The notes under the pieces: generated by a model
Told to the model about the DNA's origin: nothing
Databases searched by the model: none
Seen by the model: the letters and a program-made list of their open reading frames with translations, nothing else
Translations under genes and position numbers: made by a program
Part shown: one piece after another, positions 30,244 through 40,782 of the stretch
Position numbering within the stretch: position 1 is the first letter of the stretch
Layout: each line of letters begins with the position of its first letter
Assembly: GCA_025403435.1 (NCBI GenBank)
Contig: CM046332.1
Coordinates: 10,595,903 to 10,659,902 of the forward strand
Direction of reading: 5' to 3'
DNA length: 64,000 nucleotides
From: Artocarpus heterophyllus
Lineage: Eukaryota; Streptophyta; Magnoliopsida; Rosales; Moraceae

Positions 30244-31228
30244 AGGTCTAAGGGCAATAGGGCCGAAGGGGTTTTGGAACTTGTGCATAGTGATGTTTGC
30301 GGACCGATGAACATCCGGACACGAGGAGGGTATGAGTACTTCGTCACTTTTATTGACGATTACTCAAGATATGGGTATGTGTACCTGATGCACCACAAAA
30401 AGCAAAACTTATGATAAGTTTAGGGAATTTTGGGCTAAAGTGGAAAAGCAATTGGGTAGACCCATAAAGGCACTTCGATCTGATCGAGGTGGGTAATACC
30501 TTTCTGATGAGTTCTTGGGACACTTGTTAGAGAATGGGATTTTATCCCATTTGACTGCGTCGGGCACTCCGCAGCAGAATGGCATAGTGGAGAGAAGAAA
30601 TAGGACTTTGTTGGACATGATTAGGTCCATGATGAGTTATTCATCATTGCCTTTATCCTTTTAGGGATATGCACTACAAACTGCATGTTATCTTTTGAAC
30701 AATGTGCCTTCAAAATCGGTCTCTAAAACTCCTCACGAGTTGTGGACAAGAAGGAAGACATCCTTAAACCATATTCGCATATGGGGATGTCTGGCTCATG
30801 TCTTGTTTAAGGATCCGTATAAGTTGGAAGCACTTTCAAAAGTTTGCGTGTTTGTAGGATATCCAAAAGGGACTAAAGGGGGTTATATTTATAACCCAAA
30901 GGAAAATAAAGTCGTGGTTTCAACTAATGCAACTTTCCTTGAGAAGAGTTACATGGACGACTTTAAACCTCGAAGCAAAGTGGTGCTTGAGGAGTTAAGG
31001 GGTGATCCATTCACTCCGGAGGTTCCGAACGAAACCATTCCGATCGGTGTAGAAAAACCAAACAAACCTGAACAACAACCTCATGGGCTTCGACGTAGTG
31101 GGAGGATCGGGCGTCAACCTGAGAGGTATATGTTCAATGGGGAGGTCTTCTTGGCTGAACCGGATGAACATGACAAGGATCCTTATACTTATGTAGAAGC
31201 TATGGAGGATGTTGATTCAAGACTCTAG
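30244..31228 (+). pseudogene. Copia A integrase, frameshifted
   Basis: ELVHSDVCGPMNIRTRGGYE holds the first catalytic Asp of the DDE core and FVTFIDDYSRYGYVYLMHHK follows. A one-base change near 30398 shifts the frame; the second Asp segment (LRSD..GG) and the catalytic Glu segment (NGIVERRN) are readable in another frame around 30470-30600. From 30695 a 177-codon open stretch gives the C-terminal part: KTPHELWTRRKTSLNHIRIW then GCLAHVLFKDPYKLEALSKV, VFVGYPKGTKGGYIYNPKEN, and the basic linker GLRRSGRIGRQPERYMF. A TAG at 31226 closes it ten bases before the RT frame. Integrase would insert the cDNA; this copy cannot. Confidence 0.9.
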
Positions 31229-31237
31229 ACAGAGGCC

Positions 31238-32758
31238 ATGAACATAGAGATGAAATCTATGGAGACTAATCGGGTCTGGGAGCTTGTGGATCTTTTCGAA
31301 GGGGTAAAACCTATAGGGTGTAAGTGGATCTACAAGAGGAAAAGAGGAGTGGATGGAAAGGTCGAAACTTTTAAGGCTAGACTGGTAGCTAAGGGTTATA
31401 CGCAAAAGGAAGGAATCGATTATGAGGAAACCTTTTCGCCTGTAGCCATGCATAAGTCTATCCGAATTCTCTTGTCCATAGCTGCCGCTCTCGACTACGA
31501 GATTTGGCAGATGGATGTCAAGACGGCTTTTTTGAATGGCTATCTTGATGAGTCCATTTATATGATACAACCAGATAGGTTCAAGGTCGCGGGTCAAGAG
31601 GGTAAGGTTTGTAAGTTGCTAAAGTCAATTTATGGACTTAAGCAGGCATCCCGTTCTTGGAACATAAGATTTGATCAAGTGATCAAGACTTATGGGTTCT
31701 CACAAAATGTGGATGAACCATGTGTTTACAAACACATAAAGGATGGGAAGGTGGTTTTTCTACTGCTCTATGTAGATGACATTCTGCTAATTGGCAATGA
31801 CGTTGGGGCGTTGTCATCGGTTAAATTATGGTTGACCAAGCAGTTTGACATGAAGGACTTGGGTAAGGCTAATTTTGTTCTCGGTATCCAGATCTTTCAG
31901 GATAGGAAGAACAAAATGATAGCTTTGTCACAGGCCGGCTACATAGATAAAATTCTTAGGAGGTTTGCAATGCAGGATTCCAAGAAAGGTGGGCAACCAT
32001 CTAGGTCTGGAATTACTCTTTCTAAGAAAGACTCTCCAAAGTCTTATGAAGAAAGAGAATACATGAAGAAGGTGCCTTATGCTTCGGCAGTGGGTAGTCT
32101 CATGTATGCCATGCTTTACACACGACCGGATGTTAGCTATGCGGTCGGGATTGTAAGTCGATTTCAGGCGGATCCAAGACCAAACCATTGGGTTGCAGTA
32201 AAGCATATTTTCAAGTACCTGAGAAGGACTCGAGGGTATATGCTTGTGTATTCGGGTGAGGACTTAACTCCTCTAGGATACACTGACTCAGATTTTCAAT
32301 CCTGTCTGGATTCTAGGAAATCTACTTCAGGGTTTGTGTTTACTCTAGGCAGCGGTGCCATTAGTTGGAGAAGTGCGAAGCAAGATTGCACTTCGGATTC
32401 AACGATGGAGGCCAAGTATGTGGCGGCTAGTGATGCTTCAAAAGAAGCAGTGTGGCTCCGCAAGTTCCTTGGGGATCTTGAGGTAGTTCCTGGTATGGAT
32501 AAAGTGGTATCACTGTACTGTAATAACAGTACGGCGGTAGCTAATGCTAAGAAACCAAGATTTCACAAGAGGAGTAAGCATATTGATCGGAAGTATCATG
32601 TGATAAAGGACTTCGTTGAGGGTGGGCATGTCGCGGTGTGCAAGATCGCGTCAGAGGACAATTTAGCTGATCCATTTACGAAGACACTTACTGGGAGAGT
32701 CTTCGAGAGGCATTTGGAAGCTATGGGGATGCGAAATTTGCTGTATTTACTCACTTAG
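31238..32758 (+). CDS. Copia A reverse transcriptase and RNase H, open frame
   Basis: 506 codons without a stop. RT opens MNIEMKSMETNRVWELVDLF and [40 protein letters not shown] has the first catalytic Asp, KLLKSIYGLKQASRSWNIRF follows, LLYVDDILLIGND is the YxDD box. Connection: YTRPDVSYAVGIVSRFQADP. RNase H: LGYTDSDFQSCLDSRKSTSG (Asp), STMEAKYVAASDASKEAVWL (Glu), YCNNSTAVANAKKPRFHKRS and KHIDRKYHVIKDFVEGG. The usual YCDNS has become YCNNS, replacing a catalytic Asp with Asn, and YTDADFQ has become YTDSDFQ. In the element this is the tail of a longer polyprotein, so the Met at 31238 is not a natural start. The 3' end lies 14 bases before the LTR. Confidence 0.95.
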   Translation: MNIEMKSMETNRVWELVDLFEGVKPIGCKWIYKRKRGVDGKVETFKARLVAKGYTQKEGIDYEETFSPVAMHKSIRILLSIAAALDYEIWQMDVKTAFLNGYLDESIYMIQPDRFKVAGQEGKVCKLLKSIYGLKQASRSWNIRFDQVIKTYGFSQNVDEPCVYKHIKDGKVVFLLLYVDDILLIGNDVGALSSVKLWLTKQFDMKDLGKANFVLGIQIFQDRKNKMIALSQAGYIDKILRRFAMQDSKKGGQPSRSGITLSKKDSPKSYEEREYMKKVPYASAVGSLMYAMLYTRPDVSYAVGIVSRFQADPRPNHWVAVKHIFKYLRRTRGYMLVYSGEDLTPLGYTDSDFQSCLDSRKSTSGFVFTLGSGAISWRSAKQDCTSDSTMEAKYVAASDASKEAVWLRKFLGDLEVVPGMDKVVSLYCNNSTAVANAKKPRFHKRSKHIDRKYHVIKDFVEGGHVAVCKIASEDNLADPFTKTLTGRVFERHLEAMGMRNLLYLLT

Positions 32759-32763
32759 TGCAT

Positions 32764-32772
32764 GTGGGAGAT
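32764..32772 (+). other. Copia A polypurine tract
   Basis: GTGGGAGAT immediately precedes the 3' LTR. The B copy at 35024-35035 has the same tract in reverse. Confidence 0.75.
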
Positions 32773-34751
32773 TGTTAGACATGTATGCCCTAAGGAGTAA
32801 AAATGTAATATGTTTTGGAGACATTTTTTTTCAATATAGAATTTATTCATTTATATATACCAAATCTTATCCTCTTTACGTTCATATTTGTTGAATGTAT
32901 AATAAGCAAACAGTAGTCTGAGACTGTCGATCTAAACCTTAAGAATTGGGCATATGATGGGATGATTATGCGGAAGACACGATTCTTAAGGTGACAGTCT
33001 AAAACATATGATCCGCAATCGAGGGAATAAAGTTGGGCGCTTTATTCATGTAAAGATTGTTATGTTGTCTATATCCCTATTGGGAGATGGTTTGTTTTGA
33101 CCATTGGAGTTGGACTCCGTGAATAGAAACATTGGCATGTTGTCATAGGTGATGATGTGTTGGATCGGGACATAAAGTGAATGGATTTGGATTAATAATT
33201 CTATCTTGGCAAATCGATTCACTTTAGACAGTCATTTGTATTGTATCTTAATCCTGAGATGAATAATGGGCCTGTCTGTGTCTCTTGATGTGCCAATGGC
33301 TGACTCCCACATCTCAATAGTGGTATGCATGCCAGTACATTGGAGGCATGACTCTTGATAGCGTAGACTTGTTATTCATAGGTATGGAATCCATAGCTCC
33401 TCTTTAGGAGTAATGATATCCTCTTATATGTGTTGTCCTATAATTGGAAAACTGGAGCGCTCAACCATTTGGATACATAGGTGTAACCAAATGGTATACT
33501 ATCTTTGGATGGTAAGTTTTCTAATGGTGAGACAATGGAATGTAAGATAAAAATAATTGGGAAGGTAAGACATAACTTGTCCTTAAGCTGATTATGGATT
33601 ATCATATGTCCTGGAGACTTAGCTACACGAGCTTCGTAATTCTATAAAGTTCAAGAGTGCAGCTCCAAGCTTTTAGTGGAGTAGCGTTGGAGTTGATTGT
33701 TGTGAAATGTATATCTGGGATATTGGGTTTCATAATTATCGTGAGCTTGAACTTTATAGGTCCATTTTGGTCCCCTTTGCTAGCTCACAAAATCCTGTAA
33801 CGACACAACGTGCTTTTTCAATAATTGGTGACTTATGTCGGAATTATCAGATTGGTTTAAAATTTGTAAGAATCAAATAATTCATGTCTGTTTATTGGAT
33901 GAATTAATTTTTGTAATAAAATTAATTTAAGATAAACTTGTTGAATTATTGGGATCGGATAATTCTTGTCTGTTTATCAGTTGATTTAATTTTGGATAAA
34001 TTAAATCAAGATAAACTTGTAGAATTATTGTGAATTGATTTATTTTCTTAGAGATTATCTTGATAAAGTTTGTTTTGATCAGATATTTTTTCTATTGGGT
34101 TATTTGAATCAAAACTGAGACTTTATCCTATAGATTCTCGAGTGGAAAATAAAAGATTCGCGGAGATTTTTTCACGGGAGTTCGGCCTGTCGAATGACGT
34201 GTTCGGCCTGCCGATGGGGCCTGTTCGGCCTGCCGATCAGCGAGCGATGAGATTATGCGTTTTCACGTAGATCTTATCAGATATTGATCTGAACTTGATT
34301 CTGTTTCGAGTTTTTGAGACCTAATCTGATAAGGACTAACCCCAAGACCAATAGCTATAAAAGGGGAGTGAGTCTCATGATTTACTCAGATTAATTGAGA
34401 GATTAAAAGTGATACTCTTCTAGTGAGCATCTGAAAACTCCTTAAGAGCTTTTGTTCACATATCATGAACACCAGCTTTGGGTTCTCTCTCTTGGTTGGA
34501 AGGAGAGTCACCGGTGGAAGAGCTGAATGTGTGAGCCCACACTCACTCCGGTTGTGGATAGAGAATAGCAAAGAAGACCAGTTGGTTGAGGCTCTTCTGG
34601 AACGTTACTTCTCTACACAGGTTGCGGATGTTCTTCACACAAAGGTTAGTAAGATCTGTCTAATTTATACATATAGCATGTCAAACTTGTGTTTTGGAAA
34701 TTACTCTGATGAAATTTTTTTAAAATTCCGTTGCGCACCGCGTTTTCAACA
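32773..34751 (+). repeat. Copia A 3' LTR
   Basis: 1979 bp. Dyad units at 34182, 34203 and 34225 (steps 21, 22). Lacks a short segment present in the 5' LTR near 25918-25935, and keeps the TATA box. Followed by TSD TAAAG. Confidence 0.95.
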
Positions 34752-35023
34752 TAAAGTGCCTAACTTTATTTCCTCGATTGCGGATCTCATAATTTAGACT
34801 GTCACCCTAAGAATCGTGTATTCCGCATAATCTATCCATTATATGCCCAATTCTTAAAGTTTATACTGACAGCCTCAGACTTTTGTTTACTTAACATACA
34901 TTCAACAAATATGAACGTAAAGAGGACAAAATTTGGTATATAAATAATAAATAAATTCTTTATTGATAAAAATGTCTCCAAAAACATATTACATTTTACT
35001 TCTTAGGGCATACATGTCCAACA
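34752..35023 (-). repeat. Copia B 3' LTR, inner 272 bp
   Basis: Reads TAAAGTGCCTAACTTTATTT to CATACATGTCCAACA, continuing the LTR interrupted at 25072. The CCAACA end and adjoining polypurine complement (ATCTCCCAC) mark the border with the B interior. Confidence 0.92.
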
Positions 35024-35079
35024 ATCTCCCACTTGCACTAAGTGAGTGAATATGAAAAATCTCACATCCCCATAGCTTC

Positions 35080-36560
35080 CACATGCCTCTCAAAGACTTT
35101 CCCAGTAAGTGTCTTCATGAATGAATTAGCTAAATTGTCCTCTAATGCGATTTTACACACCATGACTCGCCCGCCCTTGACGAAGTCCTTTATCACATGA
35201 TACTTTCGATCAATATGCTTACTCTTCTTGTGAAATCTTGGTTCTTAGCACTAGCTACAGCTGCACTGTTATCACAATATAACAATACCGCCTTATCCAT
35301 GCTAGGAACAACCTCAAGATCCCCAAGGAACTTGCGGAGCCACACTACTTCTTTCAAAGCATCACTATCTACCATATACTCGGCCTCCATCGTTGAATCC
35401 GAAGTGCAATCTTACTTCACACGTCTCCAACTGATGGCACTACCACCCAAAGAAAACACAAAACCCGAAGTCGATCTCCTAGAATCCAGACAGGATTGGA
35501 AATCTAAATTAATGTATCCTAGAGGAGTTAAGTCCTCACCCGAATACACAAGCATATGCCCTTAAGTCCTTCTTAGGTACTTGAAAATATGCTTCATCAC
35601 AACCCAGTGGTTCGGTCCTAGATCTGCCTAACATTGACTCACAATTCCGACCACATAACAAATATCTGGTTGTGTGCAAAGCATGGCATACATTAGATTA
35701 CCTACTATTGAAGCATAAGGCACATTCTTCATGTATTCTCTTTCTTCCTCAGACTTTGGAGAGTCTTTCTTAGAAAGAGTAATTCCAGACCTAGATGGTT
35801 GCCCACCTTTCTTGGAATCTTGCATTGCAAACCTCTTAAAAATTTTATCTATGTAGCCGGCCTGGGAGAAAGCTATCATTTTGTTCTTCCTATCTCGAAA
35901 GATCTAGATACCGAGAACAAAATTAGCCTCACCCAAGTCTTTCATGTCAAACTACTTGGTCAACCATAATTTGATCGATGACAACACTCTAACGTCATTG
36001 CAAATTAACAAAATGTCATCTATAGAGAACAATAGAAAAACTACCTTCTCATCCTTAATGTGTTTGTAAACACATGGCTCATCGACATTTTGTGAGAACC
36101 CATAAGTCTTGATCACTTGATCAAATCTTATGTTCTAAGAACGGGAAGCCTACTTAAGTCTATAAATTGACTTTAGCAGCTTACAAACCTTACCCTCCTG
36201 ACCCTTGACCTTGAACCCGTCTGGTTGTTCTATATAAATGGACTTATCAAGATAGCCATTCAAAAAGGCCGTCTTGACATCCATTTGCCAAATCTCATAG
36301 TCGAGAGCGGCAGCTATGGACAAGAAAATCCGGATAGACTTAAGCATGGCTACAGGTGAAAAGGTTTCCTCGTAATCGATTCCTTCCTTTTGTGTGTAAC
36401 CCTTAGCTACCAGTCTAGCCTTAAAGGTTTCGACCTTTCCATCCACTCCTCTTTTTCTCTTGAAGATCCATTTACACCCTATGGGTTTTACCTCTTTAGG
36501 AAGATCCACAAGTTCCCAGACCTGATTAGTCTCTATAGACTTCATCTCTGTGTTCATGGC
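35080..36560 (-). pseudogene. Copia B reverse transcriptase and RNase H, broken
   Basis: Minus-strand pieces parallel element [21 protein letters not shown] and [20 protein letters not shown] at 36557-36470, [20 protein letters not shown] (first catalytic Asp) near 36270, [10 protein letters not shown] ending in a stop near 36150. The YxDD region around 36020 reads with a stop in the box (TATAGAGAAC in place of the YVDD codons on the plus strand). RNase H fragments follow: SQAGYIDKIFKRFAMQDSKK at 35879-35628 and DSDALKEVVWLRKFLGDLEV with YCDNSAAVASAK at 35390-35193, where the catalytic Asp of YCDNS is kept, unlike in A. At least five stops or frameshifts separate these. Confidence 0.88.
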
Positions 36561-36599
36561 CTCTATCTAGAGTGTCGAATCAACATCCTCCATAGCCTC

Positions 36600-37640
36600 T
36601 ATGCAAGTATAAGGATCCCTATCATGTTATCCAGTTCAACCAAAAAGGCCTCATCATTAAACATATACCTCTCGGGTTAACGCCTGATCCTCCCACTACG
36701 CCGAAGCCCCTTACGTTGTTGTTTAGGTTTGTTTGGTTTTTCTACACCGAATGGAGTGTTTTCTACTAGAACCCCCGAAATGATTGGATCATTCCTTAAC
36801 TCCTTAAGCACCACTTTGCTTCGAGGCTTAAAGTCATCCATGTAACTCTCCTCAAGGAAAGTTGCATGAGTTGAAACCATGACTTTATTTTCCTTTAAGT
36901 TATAAAAATAAGCCCCTTGAGTCCCTTTTGGATATCCTACAAACATGCAAACTTCCAAACATGTTTCCAATTTATTCGCATCCTTAAACAGGACATGAGC
37001 TGGACATCCCCATATGGAAATATGGTTTAAGGATGTCTTCTTCCCCATCCACAACTCGTGAGGAGTTTTAGAGATCGATTTTGAAGGCACGTTGTTCTAA
37101 AGATAACATGTGTTTTGTAGTGCATATCCCCAAAAGGATAAAGGCAATGATGAATAACTCATCATGGACCTGACTATGTCTAATAAAGTCCTATTTCTTC
37201 TCTCTGCTACACCATTCTACTACGGAGTGCCCAACGCAGTCAAATGGGATAAAATCCCATTCTCTAATAAGTGTTCTAAGAACTCATCAGAAAGGTATTC
37301 TCCACCTCGATCGGATCGAAGTGCCTTTATGGGTTTACCCAATTGCTTTTCCACTTTAGCCCGAAACTTCCTAAACTTATCAAAAGTTTTGCTTTTGTGG
37401 TGTATTAGGTACACATACCCATATCTTGAGTAATCGTCAATAAAAGTAACGAAGTACTCATACCCTCCTCGTGCCCGGATGTTCATCAGTCTGCAAACAT
37501 CACTATGCACAAGTTTTAAAATCCCTTCAGCCCTATTGCCCTTAGACCTGAATGGTCTTTTAGTCATTTTACCCTCCAAACAAAATTCACATTGAGGTAT
37601 AGATTCTGCCTTTTAGTGACTTAAAGGTGCATCCCTTACC
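36600..37640 (-). pseudogene. Copia B integrase, broken
   Basis: 37579-37220 is open: EGKMTKRPFRSKGNRAEGIL, LVHSDVCRLMNIRARGGYEY (first catalytic Asp), FIDDYSRYGYVYLIHHKSK and IKALRSDRGGEYLSDEFLEH (second Asp), stopping just before the Glu segment. 37090-36677 gives the C-terminal part, KSISKTPHELWMGKKTSLNH to GLRRSGRIRR. Because this copy reads through the point where A stops (30241) and keeps the RSDRGGEY wording, it is useful for inferring what the family once encoded. Not functional. Confidence 0.88.
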
Positions 37641-37779
37641 AACCTTTGAATTCTATTCAGGTTAATATGACCAAAGTGCAAATGCCAAAGATAAGTCTTA
37701 TTAGAGTGAGAAGTTTTAAGTCTTTTAGAGTTATTATCATTCATCTCAGCATTAAGTAGTAAGTCCATCTTAGGTTTGA

Positions 37780-38950
37780 TAAAATATAGATTATTTTACA
37801 TCCATCCAAAATAGATAAAAGATTTATTTTTACGAATTACTACTTTATTGTTAAAAGAAATCAAATAGGAGTCTTTTAATAAATAAGCTATAGAAATTAA
37901 ATTCCTCTTAAATTTAGGAACATAAAAACAATCTCGCAAAATTATATTCCTATAATTATCAAAATATAGATGGACATCTCCCATTGCTTCAACTAAGACC
38001 ATGGATCCATCACCCATCCGAAGCGTGAAGTCTTCACAGAGCAGACTTCTCGTTTCTTTGAACCCCTACAGAGAAACACAAACATGATTAGTTGCACCAG
38101 AATTTATGTCATAAATATCACTGGATTCCTCAACCAAACAAGTTTCTAAATATAGAAGATCACACCTACCTTCTTAGGAAATGAAGTCCTTGCAATTCTT
38201 CTTAATGTGCCCGACCTTCCCACAGAAGAAGCACTTAAGCTTCTTCGAGATCTTCTTCTTCTTTTTCTTGTTCTTGCCATTTACAGGAACAAAAGACTTC
38301 CCGTTCTTGGCCCGTTGCTTCTTTCCATTCCCAAGGTTAAGATTGGAACCAGAAGCAGCCGCCAAGTTGGCCTCGCCACCAGTAGGAGACTCCTTGATCA
38401 GTAGTTCAAACTCCTATAACAGTTTCATTAACTCCGTCAAGGTCATATCCTGTCTATTGCTTAAATTAAATATAGCTCTAAACGGGATAAACTCCTTAGA
38501 TAGAGTCTCAAAGACCATACTCATTTGAGTTTTAGCATCAATGTCGGCTCCATTAGTTTGTGCCTCAGCGAGATAACCCATGACCAACATCATGTGCTCC
38601 TTTACAGACCTCCTCTGTCTCTGTTTATAGTTCAAGAGTTTCCAAAGTGCTTTTTGCCGCTTTGTTAGGGCTCTCATAATCCTCATGTTGAGCCTGCAGC
38701 ACATTGTTCATGTTGGCCATAACATAGCAGCGGGCCTGATCATTAGCATCTTTCCAACGATCATATGCTTGGATTTGATCGTTGGTGGAATTTTTAGTAG
38801 GCTCGGGAGGACAAGGGGTTGTCAACACAAATTTCAATTTCTAAAAGGAGAGGATGATATTTAGGTTCCATTTCCAATCATTATAATTCTCTCTGGTTAA
38901 TTGGTTTTTGCCAAGTATCAATGATAAAGCATTTTTAGACATTTTTAATC
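37780..38950 (-). pseudogene. Copia B gag and protease, broken
   Basis: From the ATG at 38943 (MSKNALSLILDTWQK-like, with a stop in LSF..KLKF) the pieces run: KFVLTTPCPPEPTKNSTNDQ at 38837, RQRRSVKEHMMLVMGYLAEA at about 38620, then GKKQRAKNGKSFVPVNGKNK and an intact zinc knuckle CFFCGKVGHIKKNC at 38174-38365. The protease segment (DINSGATNHVC-like) is damaged by a changed Asp region near 38110, and 38017-37796 carries GDGSMVLVEAMGDVHLYFDN. Stops occur at nearly every domain border. Confidence 0.85.
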
Positions 38951-39099
38951 TACAATAAAGAATCATATATCAAACATAAGCAAACATAGCATAATAATTT
39001 AGTAAGATTACACAATCATGTACAAAACATACAAATATGTTTATGTGTCAAAACCTTGAAAATATCACAACCTTACAACTATAATTCCCAACTTAGAAT

Positions 39100-39425
39100 T
39101 CAACAAGCTCCTAGGGGAGTCATGCCAAATTCAATCAGGAACACGGATCCTCTCCTAATTAATATATGCCTTCCAGGACCCGTATGATCCAGTATATATT
39201 AATAATATTTTCTTTGGCCATTAATTTTATTAACAGAGCTCCTAGGGGAGGTTAATAATAAAATTAACATGAGTGTATAATCATCGTTTCAATATTTTAT
39301 CCATGATTTACAATCACCACCTAGGGGTGTGCAACCATAAATCATGCTAAAATACCTTATTCTCTTGGAGATCCAATATGGTACATGATAGAAATCCCTT
39401 CTTAGGGGTTGGGATCACCATGTTC
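39100..39425 (-). promoter_or_regulatory. Four CCCCTAGG stem-loops in copia B leader
   Basis: Plus-strand text shows CTCCTAGGGGAG at 39109 and 39239, ACCTAGGGGTG at about 39321 and TTCTTAGGGGTTGGGA (centre changed to CTTAGGGG) at about 39400. Flanking arms still pair as in A. Confidence 0.7.
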
Positions 39426-39675
39426 TTCCTATGGACCAACGATGGAGGCCTTAGGTCCTCTCTTCGAAAACCTTCTCCCACTCAATCTTTTGAAATCAAG
39501 GTTTTATTTTAAAAGACATGCATGAACAATTTAAATGAGCGGCACTCCCTATTCTATATGGCATGCTATCAATATACATGGAAAATCATATTATAATATA
39601 GACAAGCAAAGCAATCAAGCAAAGCTACAAGCAAAATAATAATAAATAACCGTAGTATTATAGTTCCACCCTAAA

Positions 39676-40352
39676 GAATAGAAAATAAAGATTACAAGAG
39701 AATAATCGAAACATATTATCATTTTTTATGTAATGCCCATCTTCAAGTCCTCAATCTCGTATAGATTGAATACTTCATATTTTCGGTCATATCCAAATCT
39801 TAATGTTTTTCAGAACTGTCCTAAAAATAAAATTAAAACTGCATCAAAAACTGCACCTTCTTTAGAAAAATTTTTAGCTCTCTATCGGCAAGCCGATCTG
39901 TGTGATTGGCCTACTGAATTGAAAAGTTTGGCCTATCGCCAAAGCCACCAGATTTCTGCCCCATTAACAACCTGCCAAACCTCATGTCTGGCCTACCGAT
40001 CTGCTACCATCAAAGAATAGAAAATAAAGATTACAAGAGAATAATCGAAACATATTATCATTTTTTATGTAATGCCCATCTTCAAGTCCTCAATCTCGTA
40101 TAGATTGAATACTTCATATTTTCGGTCATATCCAAATCTTAATGTTTCTCAGAACTGTCCTAAAAATAAAATTAAAACTGCATCAAAAACTGCACCCTCT
40201 TTAGAAAAATTTTCAGCTCTCTATCGGCAAGCCGATCTGTGTGATCGGCCTACTGAATTGAAAAGTTTGGCCTATCGCCAAAGCCACCAGATTTCTGCCC
40301 CATTAACAACCTGCCAAACCTCATGTCTGGCCTACCGATCTGCTACCATCGG
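39676..40352 (-). repeat. 339-bp tandem duplication in copia B leader, carrying dyad arrays
   Basis: A 339-base stretch beginning AGAATAGAAAATAAAGATTA is repeated head to tail with only a few differences. Each copy has dyad units: starts 39885, 39906, 39928, 39967 and 39988 in the first and 40224, 40245, 40267, 40306 and 40327 in the second, then 40349 and 40368 beyond it. The step pattern 21, 22, 39, 21 matches the A leader. The duplication is absent from A and C. Confidence 0.88.
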
Positions 40353-40768
40353 CCCACCGATCTACGATCGATCTGCCAACAATTGGTATTCAAAAACAGC
40401 CTGCTACCGTCTTTTTTGAATGATTATTTAATTATAAAATTCTTACAAATTTAAAAATAAATAATAATTCCTAGATGGAGATGATAGTCCGCTATCTAAT
40501 TACATGAAAAACCTAGATACACATTCTAATCTCTAAGGAATCATAACCAGCATAAATTAATTAATTAATAATTTAATTAAATAATAATTTAATTAACCAA
40601 AATTAATTAATAAACATTCACCATATAATCCATGACAACATATAAATATATAGAAACCCTAGAGTGCCCACTCTCAAAAAAATTAAATTCAAGTATTGGA
40701 GAGATCAATATCACATAATTTATATGTATAGCATGATCACAAACTTGCAAATTTATGTAAAAACTATG

Positions 40769-40780
40769 GCTCGGATACCA
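40769..40780 (-). other. Copia B primer-binding site
   Basis: Minus strand TGGTATCCGAGC, one mismatch to the initiator-Met site, two bases from the LTR. Confidence 0.85.
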
Positions 40781-40782
40781 AT

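Larger units (their letters stand above)
25073..34751 (+). mobile_element. Copia element A, nearly complete, inserted in the LTR of element B
   Basis: LTRs 25073-27084 and 32773-34751, both TGTTAGACATG...TTTTCAACA; perfect TSD TAAAG at 25068-25072 and 34752-34756. Standard primer-binding site, long leader (27085-28805), gag, protease, integrase, RT and RNase H in copia order, and polypurine tract. Its frames are the best preserved in the window: an open 506-codon RT-RNase H, with breaks in gag and integrase. Its position inside B makes it younger than B. Confidence 0.95.
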
